A stretch of 14,191 nucleotides of DNA from Myxococcales bacterium (GTDB taxonomy: Bacteria > Myxococcota > Polyangia > HGW-17 > SLPX01). A model generated the notes under the pieces. It was not told the origin of the DNA and ran no database searches. It saw nothing but the letters and a program-made list of their open reading frames with translations. The stretch is taken from contig SLPX01000250.1 in NCBI GenBank assembly GCA_007131745.1, positions 1 through 14,191 on the forward strand, given 5' to 3'. Position numbers and translations under genes: made by a program. Positions within the stretch are counted from its first letter, which is position 1. The number at the start of each line of letters is the position of its first letter. Of the stretch, positions 7,830 through 14,191 are shown in pieces.

Positions 7830-7832
7830 GGA
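7828..7832 (+). promoter_or_regulatory. Ribosome binding site deciding the start of the TldD paralog
   Basis: GAGGA lies 8 nt before ATG 7841 and overlaps the TGA stop of the preceding gene. An in-frame GTG at 7826 overlaps that stop too, but it would place the ribosome binding site inside the coding region, so ATG 7841 is preferred. The arrangement favours translational coupling of the two genes. Confidence 0.7.
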
Positions 7833-7840
7833 ACAGAGAC

Positions 7841-9634
7841 ATGAATAGACACCACGATCAAGAAAACACGTTTTCACCAATTACAAGAACTTCAACCGGT
7901 CAAAAGTTGTTTTGTCTCTGTGTGCTCTCCTCCCTGCTCTTTTCAGCTTGGCTGTTCCCAAGGATGGTCCATGCCCGGAGAGCGGAACGGAAAATTCTGC
8001 GCGGGCATACTTTGGAGCCCCGGGAAAACCTTTTTTCGAGCATGAAAACCGAACTGGAAAGAAACAGAAAAAAACTTCACCTGGAAGAAGAAGTCAAACC
8101 ATATTACCTCGCGGTGGCGCTTACCGACACGGATTCGTGGCACATGACAGCATCACTGGGCACATTAATGCATAGAGGAGATTTAAGGTTTCGTTCGATC
8201 CAGGCCAACTTGAGAGTGGGCTCCTATGAACTGGACAATACCGGCTTTCACAGTATCTACCCCCAATCGCAATCAGCATCGGTGCCTTTTGAATACAACG
8301 ACCTGGCCATTAGAAGGGGGATCTTTTTCGCGTTTGACCAAGCTTACAAGGCAGCGATCCAGATGTACTCGCAAAAAAACGCTTATCTCAGAAATCATCC
8401 CAGGGAAAATATGCCACCCGATTGGACGCGAGTGACCCCTCTATCCGTAACCCAGGTCGGGCATTCCATCGAGTTGTCCGCGGATGAATGGCTGCCGGTG
8501 ATAAAAGAAGCTTCAGCAGTGTTCCGCAAGTATCCTGCTATCCAGTCTTCTTCGGTTTCGATTTCAGCATCAAACAGGATGGAATACCTCCTAACATCGG
8601 AGAAGCAAAAATCTTTTACATCGGATGGCCTGCTTTCGATCATCATAGCCGCATCAGGGCAAGCCGAAGACGGAACAGCGATTTACATTGACTGGAGAAT
8701 GAACCTGACCCCGGACGATGAATACCCCGAAAGAGAAAAGATAATCAAAGCCGCCCATGAAACGGTTTCCCGCTTGAGTGCACTGCTCGACGCTCCAAAG
8801 ATCGACGAAAACTACTCCGGACCAGTGATATTCGAAGGAAAAGCCGCGGTCGACTTTGTCGTCGCCACGCTCGCGCCCGCTCTCGCATCCAATCCCCCGC
8901 CGGTGACATGGTCTCAAAAGGGGGTATTTGAAAACATGATTGGACGAATGATTCTGCCTCCATGGGTGGATATCGTGGATGATCCCGGGATGAAAAGTCA
9001 TCTCGGCAAGACCCTTGCCGGCAATTACGAGGTAGACGATGAAGGCGTCAGAGCCGAGAGGCTGGAACTCGTCAAGAGAGGCAGGCTGATGGGCTTTCTG
9101 GCATCCAGGCGGCCTTCCAAGGACGCCATGTCGTCCAACGGCCGCGGCAGGGGCATATTCGGGTCATTGAACACCGTGGCCGCGCCGTCGAATTTCATCC
9201 TAACATCCAGGAAGAAGCTGAACAGAAAAGCAATGAAAAACGAGTTGCTGAAACTCGTGAGAAAACGAGGGCTGAAATACGGCTACATCGTAAGGCGGTC
9301 TCAATCTTTTGGGAGTTTTTTAAACCTGTTCTCGGACGCGCGCAACTTGAGATTGCCCAACCCGATCGAGATGTACCGCGTGGACTTGAAGGGCAGAGAA
9401 ACACTTGTAAGAGGGGCGCAACTTGCACCGATTCCAGTGTCTGAGCTGGAGCGTATCGTGGCCATGGGAGGAGGCCCCGAGGTGGCCAATATTCGAATGC
9501 AACCCGGTTTCGGAGTGTCGATTGTCACCCCCGATATTTTGGTGGAGCGCATCGAGATTTCCGAAACCCCCATGCAGCCTCAGCGAAAACCCTTGCTTTC
9601 TTCACCCCTCGCCGGTGTTGATTCAAAGAGGTAA
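7841..9634 (+). CDS. Exported TldE-like inactive paralog of the TldD/PmbA family
   Basis: A 597-aa protein that aligns with the preceding protein over most of its length. Shared landmarks include GP-IF-GKAA, VDD(plus)VRAER, SNG-GR and the C-terminal LVRG segment. The region that holds HEVFGH in the neighbour reads VATLAP here, and the C-terminal Cys ligand is replaced (NIRMQ for NGICG), so no zinc site remains. E. coli TldE likewise lacks the HExxxH motif and partners TldD; a pseudo-enzyme partner role is inferred. The N terminus has a hydrophobic core (about 23-39) and a possible signal peptidase I site after VHA (residue 45), so it is exported or membrane-anchored; there is no lipobox. An insertion shared with the neighbour (about 130-215) suggests a tandem duplication within this subfamily. 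It lies 11 bp after its partner. Confidence 0.85.
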   Translation: MNRHHDQENTFSPITRTSTGQKLFCLCVLSSLLFSAWLFPRMVHARRAERKILRGHTLEPRENLFSSMKTELERNRKKLHLEEEVKPYYLAVALTDTDSWHMTASLGTLMHRGDLRFRSIQANLRVGSYELDNTGFHSIYPQSQSASVPFEYNDLAIRRGIFFAFDQAYKAAIQMYSQKNAYLRNHPRENMPPDWTRVTPLSVTQVGHSIELSADEWLPVIKEASAVFRKYPAIQSSSVSISASNRMEYLLTSEKQKSFTSDGLLSIIIAASGQAEDGTAIYIDWRMNLTPDDEYPEREKIIKAAHETVSRLSALLDAPKIDENYSGPVIFEGKAAVDFVVATLAPALASNPPPVTWSQKGVFENMIGRMILPPWVDIVDDPGMKSHLGKTLAGNYEVDDEGVRAERLELVKRGRLMGFLASRRPSKDAMSSNGRGRGIFGSLNTVAAPSNFILTSRKKLNRKAMKNELLKLVRKRGLKYGYIVRRSQSFGSFLNLFSDARNLRLPNPIEMYRVDLKGRETLVRGAQLAPIPVSELERIVAMGGGPEVANIRMQPGFGVSIVTPDILVERIEISETPMQPQRKPLLSSPLAGVDSKR

Positions 9635-9644
9635 AACAACATTT

Positions 9645-9650
9645 AAGGAG
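9645..9650 (+). promoter_or_regulatory. Ribosome binding site supporting a GTG start for the TPR lipoprotein
   Basis: AAGGAG sits 7 nt upstream of GTG 9658, an ideal spacing. The GTG start gives a compact 19-residue lipoprotein signal, which supports it independently. Confidence 0.8.
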
Positions 9651-9657
9651 CAGAGTC

Positions 9658-10848
9658 GTGTTGAACCATCCCGGGTTTTATCTTGTGGCCGCGTTTGTTT
9701 TGCTTGTCGGCTGCACGCATCCGAAAAGCAAAACTCCCGGACCTGTCGAACAACCCCCGTCCGTTTCGTTGGAAGACGATGAAAAAGACGAATCTTCCGA
9801 AACGCCGGAAGCAGGCAAAAGAAAACTGAATGAAAAACAGATCCGAGAGTTTCTGGAAAAAGACCCGGAATCTGCAGAACTCAGGTTTGCTCTTGCCTTG
9901 CGTCTCCATGAAAGAGGCGAACTATCGGAAGCCGCGTCGGAATACGAAACCGCTATCAAGCTGAAGCCGAAACTGTTTCAGGCGTATTTCAACTTGGGAA
10001 TGCTCTACCTTTCCCAGGAGAATTGGGAAAAAGCATACAACGCGTTCAAGCGCGGCTCGAACGTCGACCCGAAGCATTTCTACACCCTGATGAACATGGC
10101 TTTGTGCGCTGTGAGAATGAACGACCTGGAGGCTGCGCAAGGGGCGTATGACATGGCCGCAAGAGTAAATCCCGAAGACGGTAAACCCGATTTTTTCCTG
10201 GGGCGCATCAGGGAAGAGAAAAAAAACTACAAGCTTGCCATGCAATCATATGACAGCGCTCTCGCCAAGGGGTTCGATTCCTCGGAGATGAGGCTTCGAA
10301 GGGGACTCATCCTGATGACCTGGAAAAACCACGATCGCGCGCTGGAGGAATTCAAAAAGGCATTGGAAAAAGATCCTGAAAACGCCTTGGCACACCGCCA
10401 GGCGGGTGCCATCCTGGTTCACCGAAAACAATGGGATGACGCCCTGCCCCATCTTAAAAAGGCAACGGACGTAGAGCCTGAATCGCCGGCGGCTCAGTAT
10501 AACTTGGGACTTGCAGCGTTGAACCTCGAAAAGACTACTTTGGCGGAAAAAGCTTTTTCCGCGGCGCACACCCAGGATCCCAAGAACCACATGGCCCGGA
10601 TCGGTTTAGGTGTCGCCGCTCTGTATAACGACAATCACGAATCCGCGCGAAATCATATTCGGGCGGCATTATCCCGAAACCGCAAATTATGGGGTTTTTT
10701 ACCGGAACACTTCAATCCCCTTGTGGATAAAGGAAAATTGCAATCCGCAGTGATCCTGCTTGAGGAACTCATCAGGGTGAGACCCCAACCGGTGTTCAGA
10801 AAAAATCTTAAGATCATCAAACAGCGTCTAAAAAGCGGCGCGATGTAG
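9658..10848 (+). CDS. TPR-repeat lipoprotein
   Basis: A 396-aa predicted lipoprotein: a short signal with core YLVAAFVLL and a lipobox LVGC ending at C19. A charged, probably disordered linker follows (about 20-65), then about eight tetratricopeptide repeats from residue 70 to about 345. Units such as AYFNLGMLYLSQENWEKAYNAF and AQYNLGLAALNLEKTTLAEKAF show the usual W/L/G/Y/A/F/A/P pattern at about 34-residue spacing. TPR arrays bind peptides or proteins, so a scaffold role at the inner face of the outer membrane or the outer face of the inner membrane is likely; the partner is unknown. It starts 23 bp after the inactive TldD paralog, so all three may form one envelope module. There is no catalytic domain. 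I recognise no named ortholog. Confidence 0.88.
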   Translation: MLNHPGFYLVAAFVLLVGCTHPKSKTPGPVEQPPSVSLEDDEKDESSETPEAGKRKLNEKQIREFLEKDPESAELRFALALRLHERGELSEAASEYETAIKLKPKLFQAYFNLGMLYLSQENWEKAYNAFKRGSNVDPKHFYTLMNMALCAVRMNDLEAAQGAYDMAARVNPEDGKPDFFLGRIREEKKNYKLAMQSYDSALAKGFDSSEMRLRRGLILMTWKNHDRALEEFKKALEKDPENALAHRQAGAILVHRKQWDDALPHLKKATDVEPESPAAQYNLGLAALNLEKTTLAEKAFSAAHTQDPKNHMARIGLGVAALYNDNHESARNHIRAALSRNRKLWGFLPEHFNPLVDKGKLQSAVILLEELIRVRPQPVFRKNLKIIKQRLKSGAM

Positions 10849-10881
10849 TTATTGTCATCAACATGAATTGAGAGAAAAATT

Positions 10882-11139
10882 ATGTGTCTTGCTGTTCCAA
10901 TGAAAGTGGTAAAACTGGATCCCCCGATGGCTACGGTTCAAATCGCGGGTGTGAGCCGGGAGGTAAACGTGGACCTGGTCCAGGATTTGCAAATAGACGA
11001 CTACGTAATCATCCACGCCGGATATGCCATTGAAAAACTCGCTCACGACGAAGCAATGGAAACCCTGGACTTGATCCGACGGGTGGCGGCCGCCGAAGAT
11101 TCCGAGGAAAGCTCATCGAAAGGGCCGGAAACAAAATGA
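10882..11139 (+). CDS. hypC: [NiFe]-hydrogenase maturation chaperone HypC
   Basis: An 85-aa HypC/HybG/HupF family protein. It opens with the hallmark MCLAVPMKV; C2 is the residue that holds the iron intermediate and contacts HypD and the hydrogenase large-subunit precursor. The VNVDLV and DDYVIIHAGYAIEKL segments are typical of the family's beta-barrel. HypC shuttles the Fe(CN)2CO unit with HypD. A Ser/Glu-rich tail (about 69-85) lies beyond the conserved core. A weak GAGAG lies 7 nt before the ATG. The stop overlaps the hypD start by 4 bp (ATGA), indicating translational coupling. The 33-bp gap to the TPR gene holds no clear terminator or promoter. Confidence 0.96.
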   Translation: MCLAVPMKVVKLDPPMATVQIAGVSREVNVDLVQDLQIDDYVIIHAGYAIEKLAHDEAMETLDLIRRVAAAEDSEESSSKGPETK

Positions 11140-12272
11140 TCCCCTCCCAAAAATCGGAATCCGTCGTCCGGGAAATAGGCGAACTTCGCGATGCAATTGC
11201 AGACATCATGAATTCCGGAAACCCTCTCACTTTCATGGAGGTTTGCGGAACCCACACCATGGAGATTCATCGAAACGGGATACCTTCTCTTCTGCCCCGC
11301 TCAGTGAACCTGCTTTCCGGTCCGGGGTGCCCGGTTTGTGTAACACCCGTGGGATACGTTGATCATGCAATAGAACTCGCCCGGCTGGATCGAGTAATAT
11401 TGGCCACCTTCGGCGATCTCATCCGCGTTCCAGGTTCATATGCCAGCCTGGAACAAGAAAGGGCCGAGGGCGCTTCGGTGGAAGTCGTTTATTCTCCGCT
11501 GGAGGCGCTCCAACTAGCGAGGAACAACCCGGAAAAAGAGATCGTTTTCCTGGGAGTCGGATTCGAAACCACCGCGCCTGTCACCGCGGCTTCCCTGGCG
11601 CAGGCCGAAAAAGATAATATCAAGAACTACTCGATTCTCTCGGCTCACAAGATCATTCCTCCCGCGATGAAAGCGCTCGCGGGGGTTGAAGGGCTGAACG
11701 TCGACGGGTTCTGTTGCCCCGGACATGTCAGCGCTATCATCGGTTCGAAGCCGTATGAATTCCTGGCGCGTGAACATAAAATCCCATGTGTGGTAGCAGG
11801 ATTTGAACCTCTCGACATCATGCAATCCATCCTGATGTTGATCCTGATGTGCAGAAGAAATGAAGCGAACGTTGAAATTCAGTACAGCCGAGTTGTCAGA
11901 CGCGAGGGCAACGCTCGCGCGCGAGAAGTGATGTCCATGGTGTACACCGCCGAGGATTCCGAGTGGCGCGGCTTGGGCTCGATCCCGGGTTCAGGCCTTG
12001 GAGTTTCGGATGACTACGCGGACTGGGATGCAAAAAGAAAATTCAAGGTCGAAACACCCGAACCGAGGGAACCGGAAGGATGCATATGCGGCGCAATCCT
12101 GTGCGGTATAAAAACACCTCCTGATTGCCCTCTTTTCGGGGAGACATGCAATCCCGGCCGTCCGGTCGGAGCATGCATGGTTTCATCCGAGGGAACGTGC
12201 GCGGCTCACTTCAAGTATCGAAACGTCGCGGTGAGCGGCGACCGCCTTTCAAACAAAAAACCGGCCATGTAA
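11136..12272 (+). CDS. hypD: [NiFe]-hydrogenase maturation protein HypD
   Basis: A 378-aa iron-sulfur protein that with HypC forms the scaffold on which CN and CO ligands are added to iron, using redox chemistry at its cluster. Active cysteines are visible: C37 in MEVCGTHT, and C65 and C68 in GPGCPVC. The C-terminal [4Fe-4S] motif C-x14-C-x6-C-x16-C is exact at C316, C331, C338 and C355. The GVGFETTAPVTA and FCCPGHVS segments are also family hallmarks. Length matches E. coli HypD (about 373 aa). It acts in the cytoplasm. It starts inside the hypC stop and ends 13 bp before hypE. Confidence 0.97.
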   Translation: MIPSQKSESVVREIGELRDAIADIMNSGNPLTFMEVCGTHTMEIHRNGIPSLLPRSVNLLSGPGCPVCVTPVGYVDHAIELARLDRVILATFGDLIRVPGSYASLEQERAEGASVEVVYSPLEALQLARNNPEKEIVFLGVGFETTAPVTAASLAQAEKDNIKNYSILSAHKIIPPAMKALAGVEGLNVDGFCCPGHVSAIIGSKPYEFLAREHKIPCVVAGFEPLDIMQSILMLILMCRRNEANVEIQYSRVVRREGNARAREVMSMVYTAEDSEWRGLGSIPGSGLGVSDDYADWDAKRKFKVETPEPREPEGCICGAILCGIKTPPDCPLFGETCNPGRPVGACMVSSEGTCAAHFKYRNVAVSGDRLSNKKPAM

Positions 12273-12274
12273 AC

Positions 12275-12279
12275 AGGAG
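12275..12279 (+). promoter_or_regulatory. Ribosome binding site supporting the GTG start of hypE
   Basis: AGGAG lies 6 nt before GTG 12286. The resulting N terminus aligns with known HypE proteins just ahead of the LAHGGGG motif. Confidence 0.8.
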
Positions 12280-12285
12280 ATTCAA

Positions 12286-13305
12286 GTGAAACCCCAAGAC
12301 ACGGTTCTTCTCGCTCATGGAGGAGGGGGCAGGCTCACCCAAGAGTTGATCGAAACTATTTTTCTTCCTTCTTTCTCGAATGAAACCCTCGATGAACTGG
12401 GAGACTCGGCCCGCCTGGACTCTCCTCCCCCGGATCATGCAACGGCTTTGACAACGGATTCCTACGTGGTCCAGCCGCTGTTTTTTCCCGGTGGCGATAT
12501 AGGACGCCTTGCAGTCTGCGGAACGGTCAACGATCTGGCCATGGTAGGAGCGCGGCCGAAATACCTTACGTGCGGAATGATCCTGGAAGAAGGTTTTTTG
12601 CTCCAAGACCTTCGCCGAATCGTTCGATCCATGTCCGAAGCGGCCTCTGAGGCCGGGGTGCAGCTTGTAGCGGGAGACACGAAAGTGGTTCCGCGCGGGG
12701 GCGCGGACAAGATTTTCATAAACACTTCGGGCGTAGGATGGATTCCTCCGGGACGACCCACAGGTACGAAACTTGTGGCTCCGGGAGATTCCATCTTGCT
12801 GAGCGGAACTCTGGGCGATCACGGCACAGTGGTAATGGCGGAGCGCGAAAACTTGGGATTCCGCACTGACTTGAAAAGCGACACCGCTCCTCTGAACGGG
12901 TTGGTGGAAGCACTTTACGAAAGCGGTGTACAAATTCACTTGATGCGCGACCCAACAAGAGGCGGACCGGCCCAGGCGCTTTGCGAAATCGCAACCGCCG
13001 CTAACCTGCACATCACGATCGATGAAGCGGCGATTCCGATAAACCCCGGGGTGAAGTCTCTCGCCGACCTTCTGGGGTTGGACATTCTGCAGATAGCAAA
13101 CGAAGGCAAATTGATCGCTTTCATCCCTGAAAAAGACGGTCGGAGAGCTCTTGAAGTATGCAGGTCTCATCCGCTGGGCCGGCAGGCCGAGTTGATCGGC
13201 AGGGTTGAAGATAAGGGAAATCCAATAGTGGAACTCCGCACGATATACGGCGGCAGCCGCATCGTGGAACAACCGATGGGGGAACTACTGCCTCGCATAT
13301 GCTGA
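12286..13305 (+). CDS. hypE: [NiFe]-hydrogenase maturation protein HypE (carbamoyl dehydratase)
   Basis: A 339-aa member of the PurM/AIR-synthase-like ATP-binding family. HypE accepts a carbamoyl group from HypF on its C-terminal Cys and dehydrates it, using ATP, to a thiocyanate that supplies cyanide for the iron. The protein ends in PRIC with C339 exactly at the C terminus, the required acceptor. Visible landmarks are LAHGGGG near the N terminus, TTDSYVVQPLFFPGG, CGTVNDLAMVGA, GDTKVVPRGGADK, SGTLGDHG and RDPTRGG. Length fits the family. It starts with GTG after a good ribosome binding site. HypF, its carbamoyl donor partner, is not in this window. Confidence 0.97.
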   Translation: MKPQDTVLLAHGGGGRLTQELIETIFLPSFSNETLDELGDSARLDSPPPDHATALTTDSYVVQPLFFPGGDIGRLAVCGTVNDLAMVGARPKYLTCGMILEEGFLLQDLRRIVRSMSEAASEAGVQLVAGDTKVVPRGGADKIFINTSGVGWIPPGRPTGTKLVAPGDSILLSGTLGDHGTVVMAERENLGFRTDLKSDTAPLNGLVEALYESGVQIHLMRDPTRGGPAQALCEIATAANLHITIDEAAIPINPGVKSLADLLGLDILQIANEGKLIAFIPEKDGRRALEVCRSHPLGRQAELIGRVEDKGNPIVELRTIYGGSRIVEQPMGELLPRIC

Positions 13306-13388
13306 ATCCTTTCTCTGGAAGCTCGGCTGATTCCCCTGCTTTCCCAAAAAAAACCGTTTGACCCTTGAAATACGAGTTGTGATTCGTT

Positions 13389-13392
13389 AGGA
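13389..13392 (+). promoter_or_regulatory. Ribosome binding site of the DUF2279-like gene
   Basis: AGGA (within TAGGAA) lies 9 nt before ATG 13402. The later in-frame ATG at 13447 has no comparable site, although it would give a shorter and more usual signal-peptide n-region. Confidence 0.5.
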
Positions 13393-13401
13393 ACAGAACC
13401 C

Positions 13402-14191
13402 ATGCAAACCTTGGGTACATATCCGATTCAAACCGGGTCGTTGCCAATGCCACCCCTTGATCCAAGAACCCCCGGTAAACAGAAGCATTTCAAAAGATCG
13501 CGCACTGTGTTTCGATATGTACCAGCAGTCCTTTTAGCGTGTACGTTGACCGTGATCCTGAATAACGCGGCACGTGCGAATCCTTTGTCGCCGAGAACAA
13601 GGGCGGCCTATCCAGCCGGCAGACTGGATTATTCAGCGCCGCCTGTTTACCCCGGGCCGCTTTCGGCATTGAATCCCGGCTCAAGGTCGAATACACAGAC
13701 CGAGACCGCGGATCATGACAAGCGATCCGAATCGGACGAGACGGATAATGTCCGCGAGTTGCCGGAGTGGATTGATTCACCGGCCGCTCAACGGGACATG
13801 ACGAAAGAACTGTCGTGGCAATGGAAATATCGCTGGCTGATCCGCAGCGGGGTTCTTCTCACCACCTACGGGATCGTGGTCGGCATCGGACGTTCGGCAT
13901 GGGACTGGGGAGCAGACAGGAAATTTCTTTTGGAGCACGACGGATGGTTCGAGAGAGATCATACTCTGGACGGAGGCGCGGACAAGTTTGGGCATCTTTA
14001 CGGCATGTATCTTCTTTCACGGGGGATAACCTACATATTCAACGAAACCCACTGTCCACACTGGCTCTCCGTGCTGATGGGCGCGCTCAATTCCACCCTC
14101 ATAGGAGTCATAATCGAGGTGGGAGACGCGTACACCGCCGCGTACGGCTTCTCTTACACTGATATCGTTTTCAACCTCATCGGAACCGCGT
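13402..14191 (+). CDS. Exported DUF2279/YfiM-like protein, 3' end outside the window
   Basis: The frame stays open to the window edge (263 codons plus one base), so the C terminus is missing. The N terminus has a basic region, a hydrophobic core (VPAVLLACTLTVIL) and a likely signal peptidase I site after ARA at about residue 59. A Pro/Ser/Asp-rich low-complexity stretch (about 60-130) follows. From about residue 135 the sequence resembles DUF2279: a hydrophobic segment GVLLTTYGIVVGIG, then GGADKFGHLYGMYLLSR, a further hydrophobic stretch, and EVGDAYTAAYGFSYTDIVFNLIG. This His/Asp and GFS-D-N pattern is characteristic of that family, whose function is unknown. The start rests on an AGGA site; ATG 13447 is an alternative. 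It lies 96 bp after hypE and may be a separate transcription unit. Confidence 0.75.
   Translation, partial: MQTLGTYPIQTGSLPMPPLDPRTPGKQKHFKRSRTVFRYVPAVLLACTLTVILNNAARANPLSPRTRAAYPAGRLDYSAPPVYPGPLSALNPGSRSNTQTETADHDKRSESDETDNVRELPEWIDSPAAQRDMTKELSWQWKYRWLIRSGVLLTTYGIVVGIGRSAWDWGADRKFLLEHDGWFERDHTLDGGADKFGHLYGMYLLSRGITYIFNETHCPHWLSVLMGALNSTLIGVIIEVGDAYTAAYGFSYTDIVFNLIGTA

Noticed and set aside
12211..13272. A 353-codon open frame on the minus strand opposite hypE
   Set aside because: It lies antisense to a gene with unmistakable HypE motifs, has no recognisable domain and no ribosome binding site. Long antisense frames are common opposite genes of this composition.
13306..13401. A terminator (GGAAGC ... 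GCTTTCC) or promoter (TTGACC at 13358) between hypE and the DUF2279-like gene
   Set aside because: The hairpin arms match imperfectly and are followed by A's rather than T's on the + strand. The TTGACC has no acceptable -10 element at 16-18 bp. Neither is strong enough to annotate.

Overview
The window is 14.2 kb at roughly 50-55% G+C by eye. It carries nine protein genes, all on the + strand and closely packed, behind a 0.4 kb non-coding block rich in repeats. Gene content suggests a Gram-negative anaerobe of the former Deltaproteobacteria (Desulfobacterota; a Desulfomonile- or Syntrophobacter-like bacterium is my best guess). The reasons are outer-membrane-style lipoproteins, a periplasmic lytic transglycosylase, a DnaE1-type polymerase with an intact PHP metal site, and [NiFe]-hydrogenase maturation genes. 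I recognised no rRNA, tRNA, transposase, phage gene or CRISPR array. The lineage is inferred from family resemblance and was not confirmed by any search.

Layout. Bases 1-446 hold a direct repeat (1-82 and 263-344, 80/82 identical), a 130-nt fold-back between the copies, several small GAA-capped hairpins and a plausible sigma70-type promoter (410-438). Next comes an exported MltD-like lytic transglycosylase with four LysM-type modules (447-2387), then dnaE, the replicative polymerase alpha subunit (2426-5929). A tandem pair of TldD/PmbA-family proteins follows. The first is a predicted lipoprotein with an intact HExxxH zinc site (5967-7829); the second is an exported paralog that has lost every zinc ligand (7841-9634). 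A TPR lipoprotein follows (9658-10848), then hypC, hypD and hypE (10882-13305), and finally the 5' part of an exported DUF2279/YfiM-like protein cut by the window edge (13402-14191).

How the genes relate. Intergenic gaps are 11-38 bp, hypC and hypD overlap by 4 bp, and I see no convincing terminator before hypE, so most or all of the run may be cotranscribed. There are three functional blocks: peptidoglycan remodelling plus replication; an envelope module of active protease, inactive paralog and TPR lipoprotein, all apparently exported; and the HypCDE machinery that builds and loads the Fe(CN)2CO group of [NiFe] hydrogenases. HypA, HypB and HypF are absent here and must lie elsewhere if the pathway is complete.

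The most unusual items are the exported TldD/dead-TldD pair, since the well-studied TldD/TldE proteins are cytoplasmic, and the structured repeat block at the left edge. Nothing here is clearly a brand-new system, but the envelope module is the best candidate for unexplored biology.
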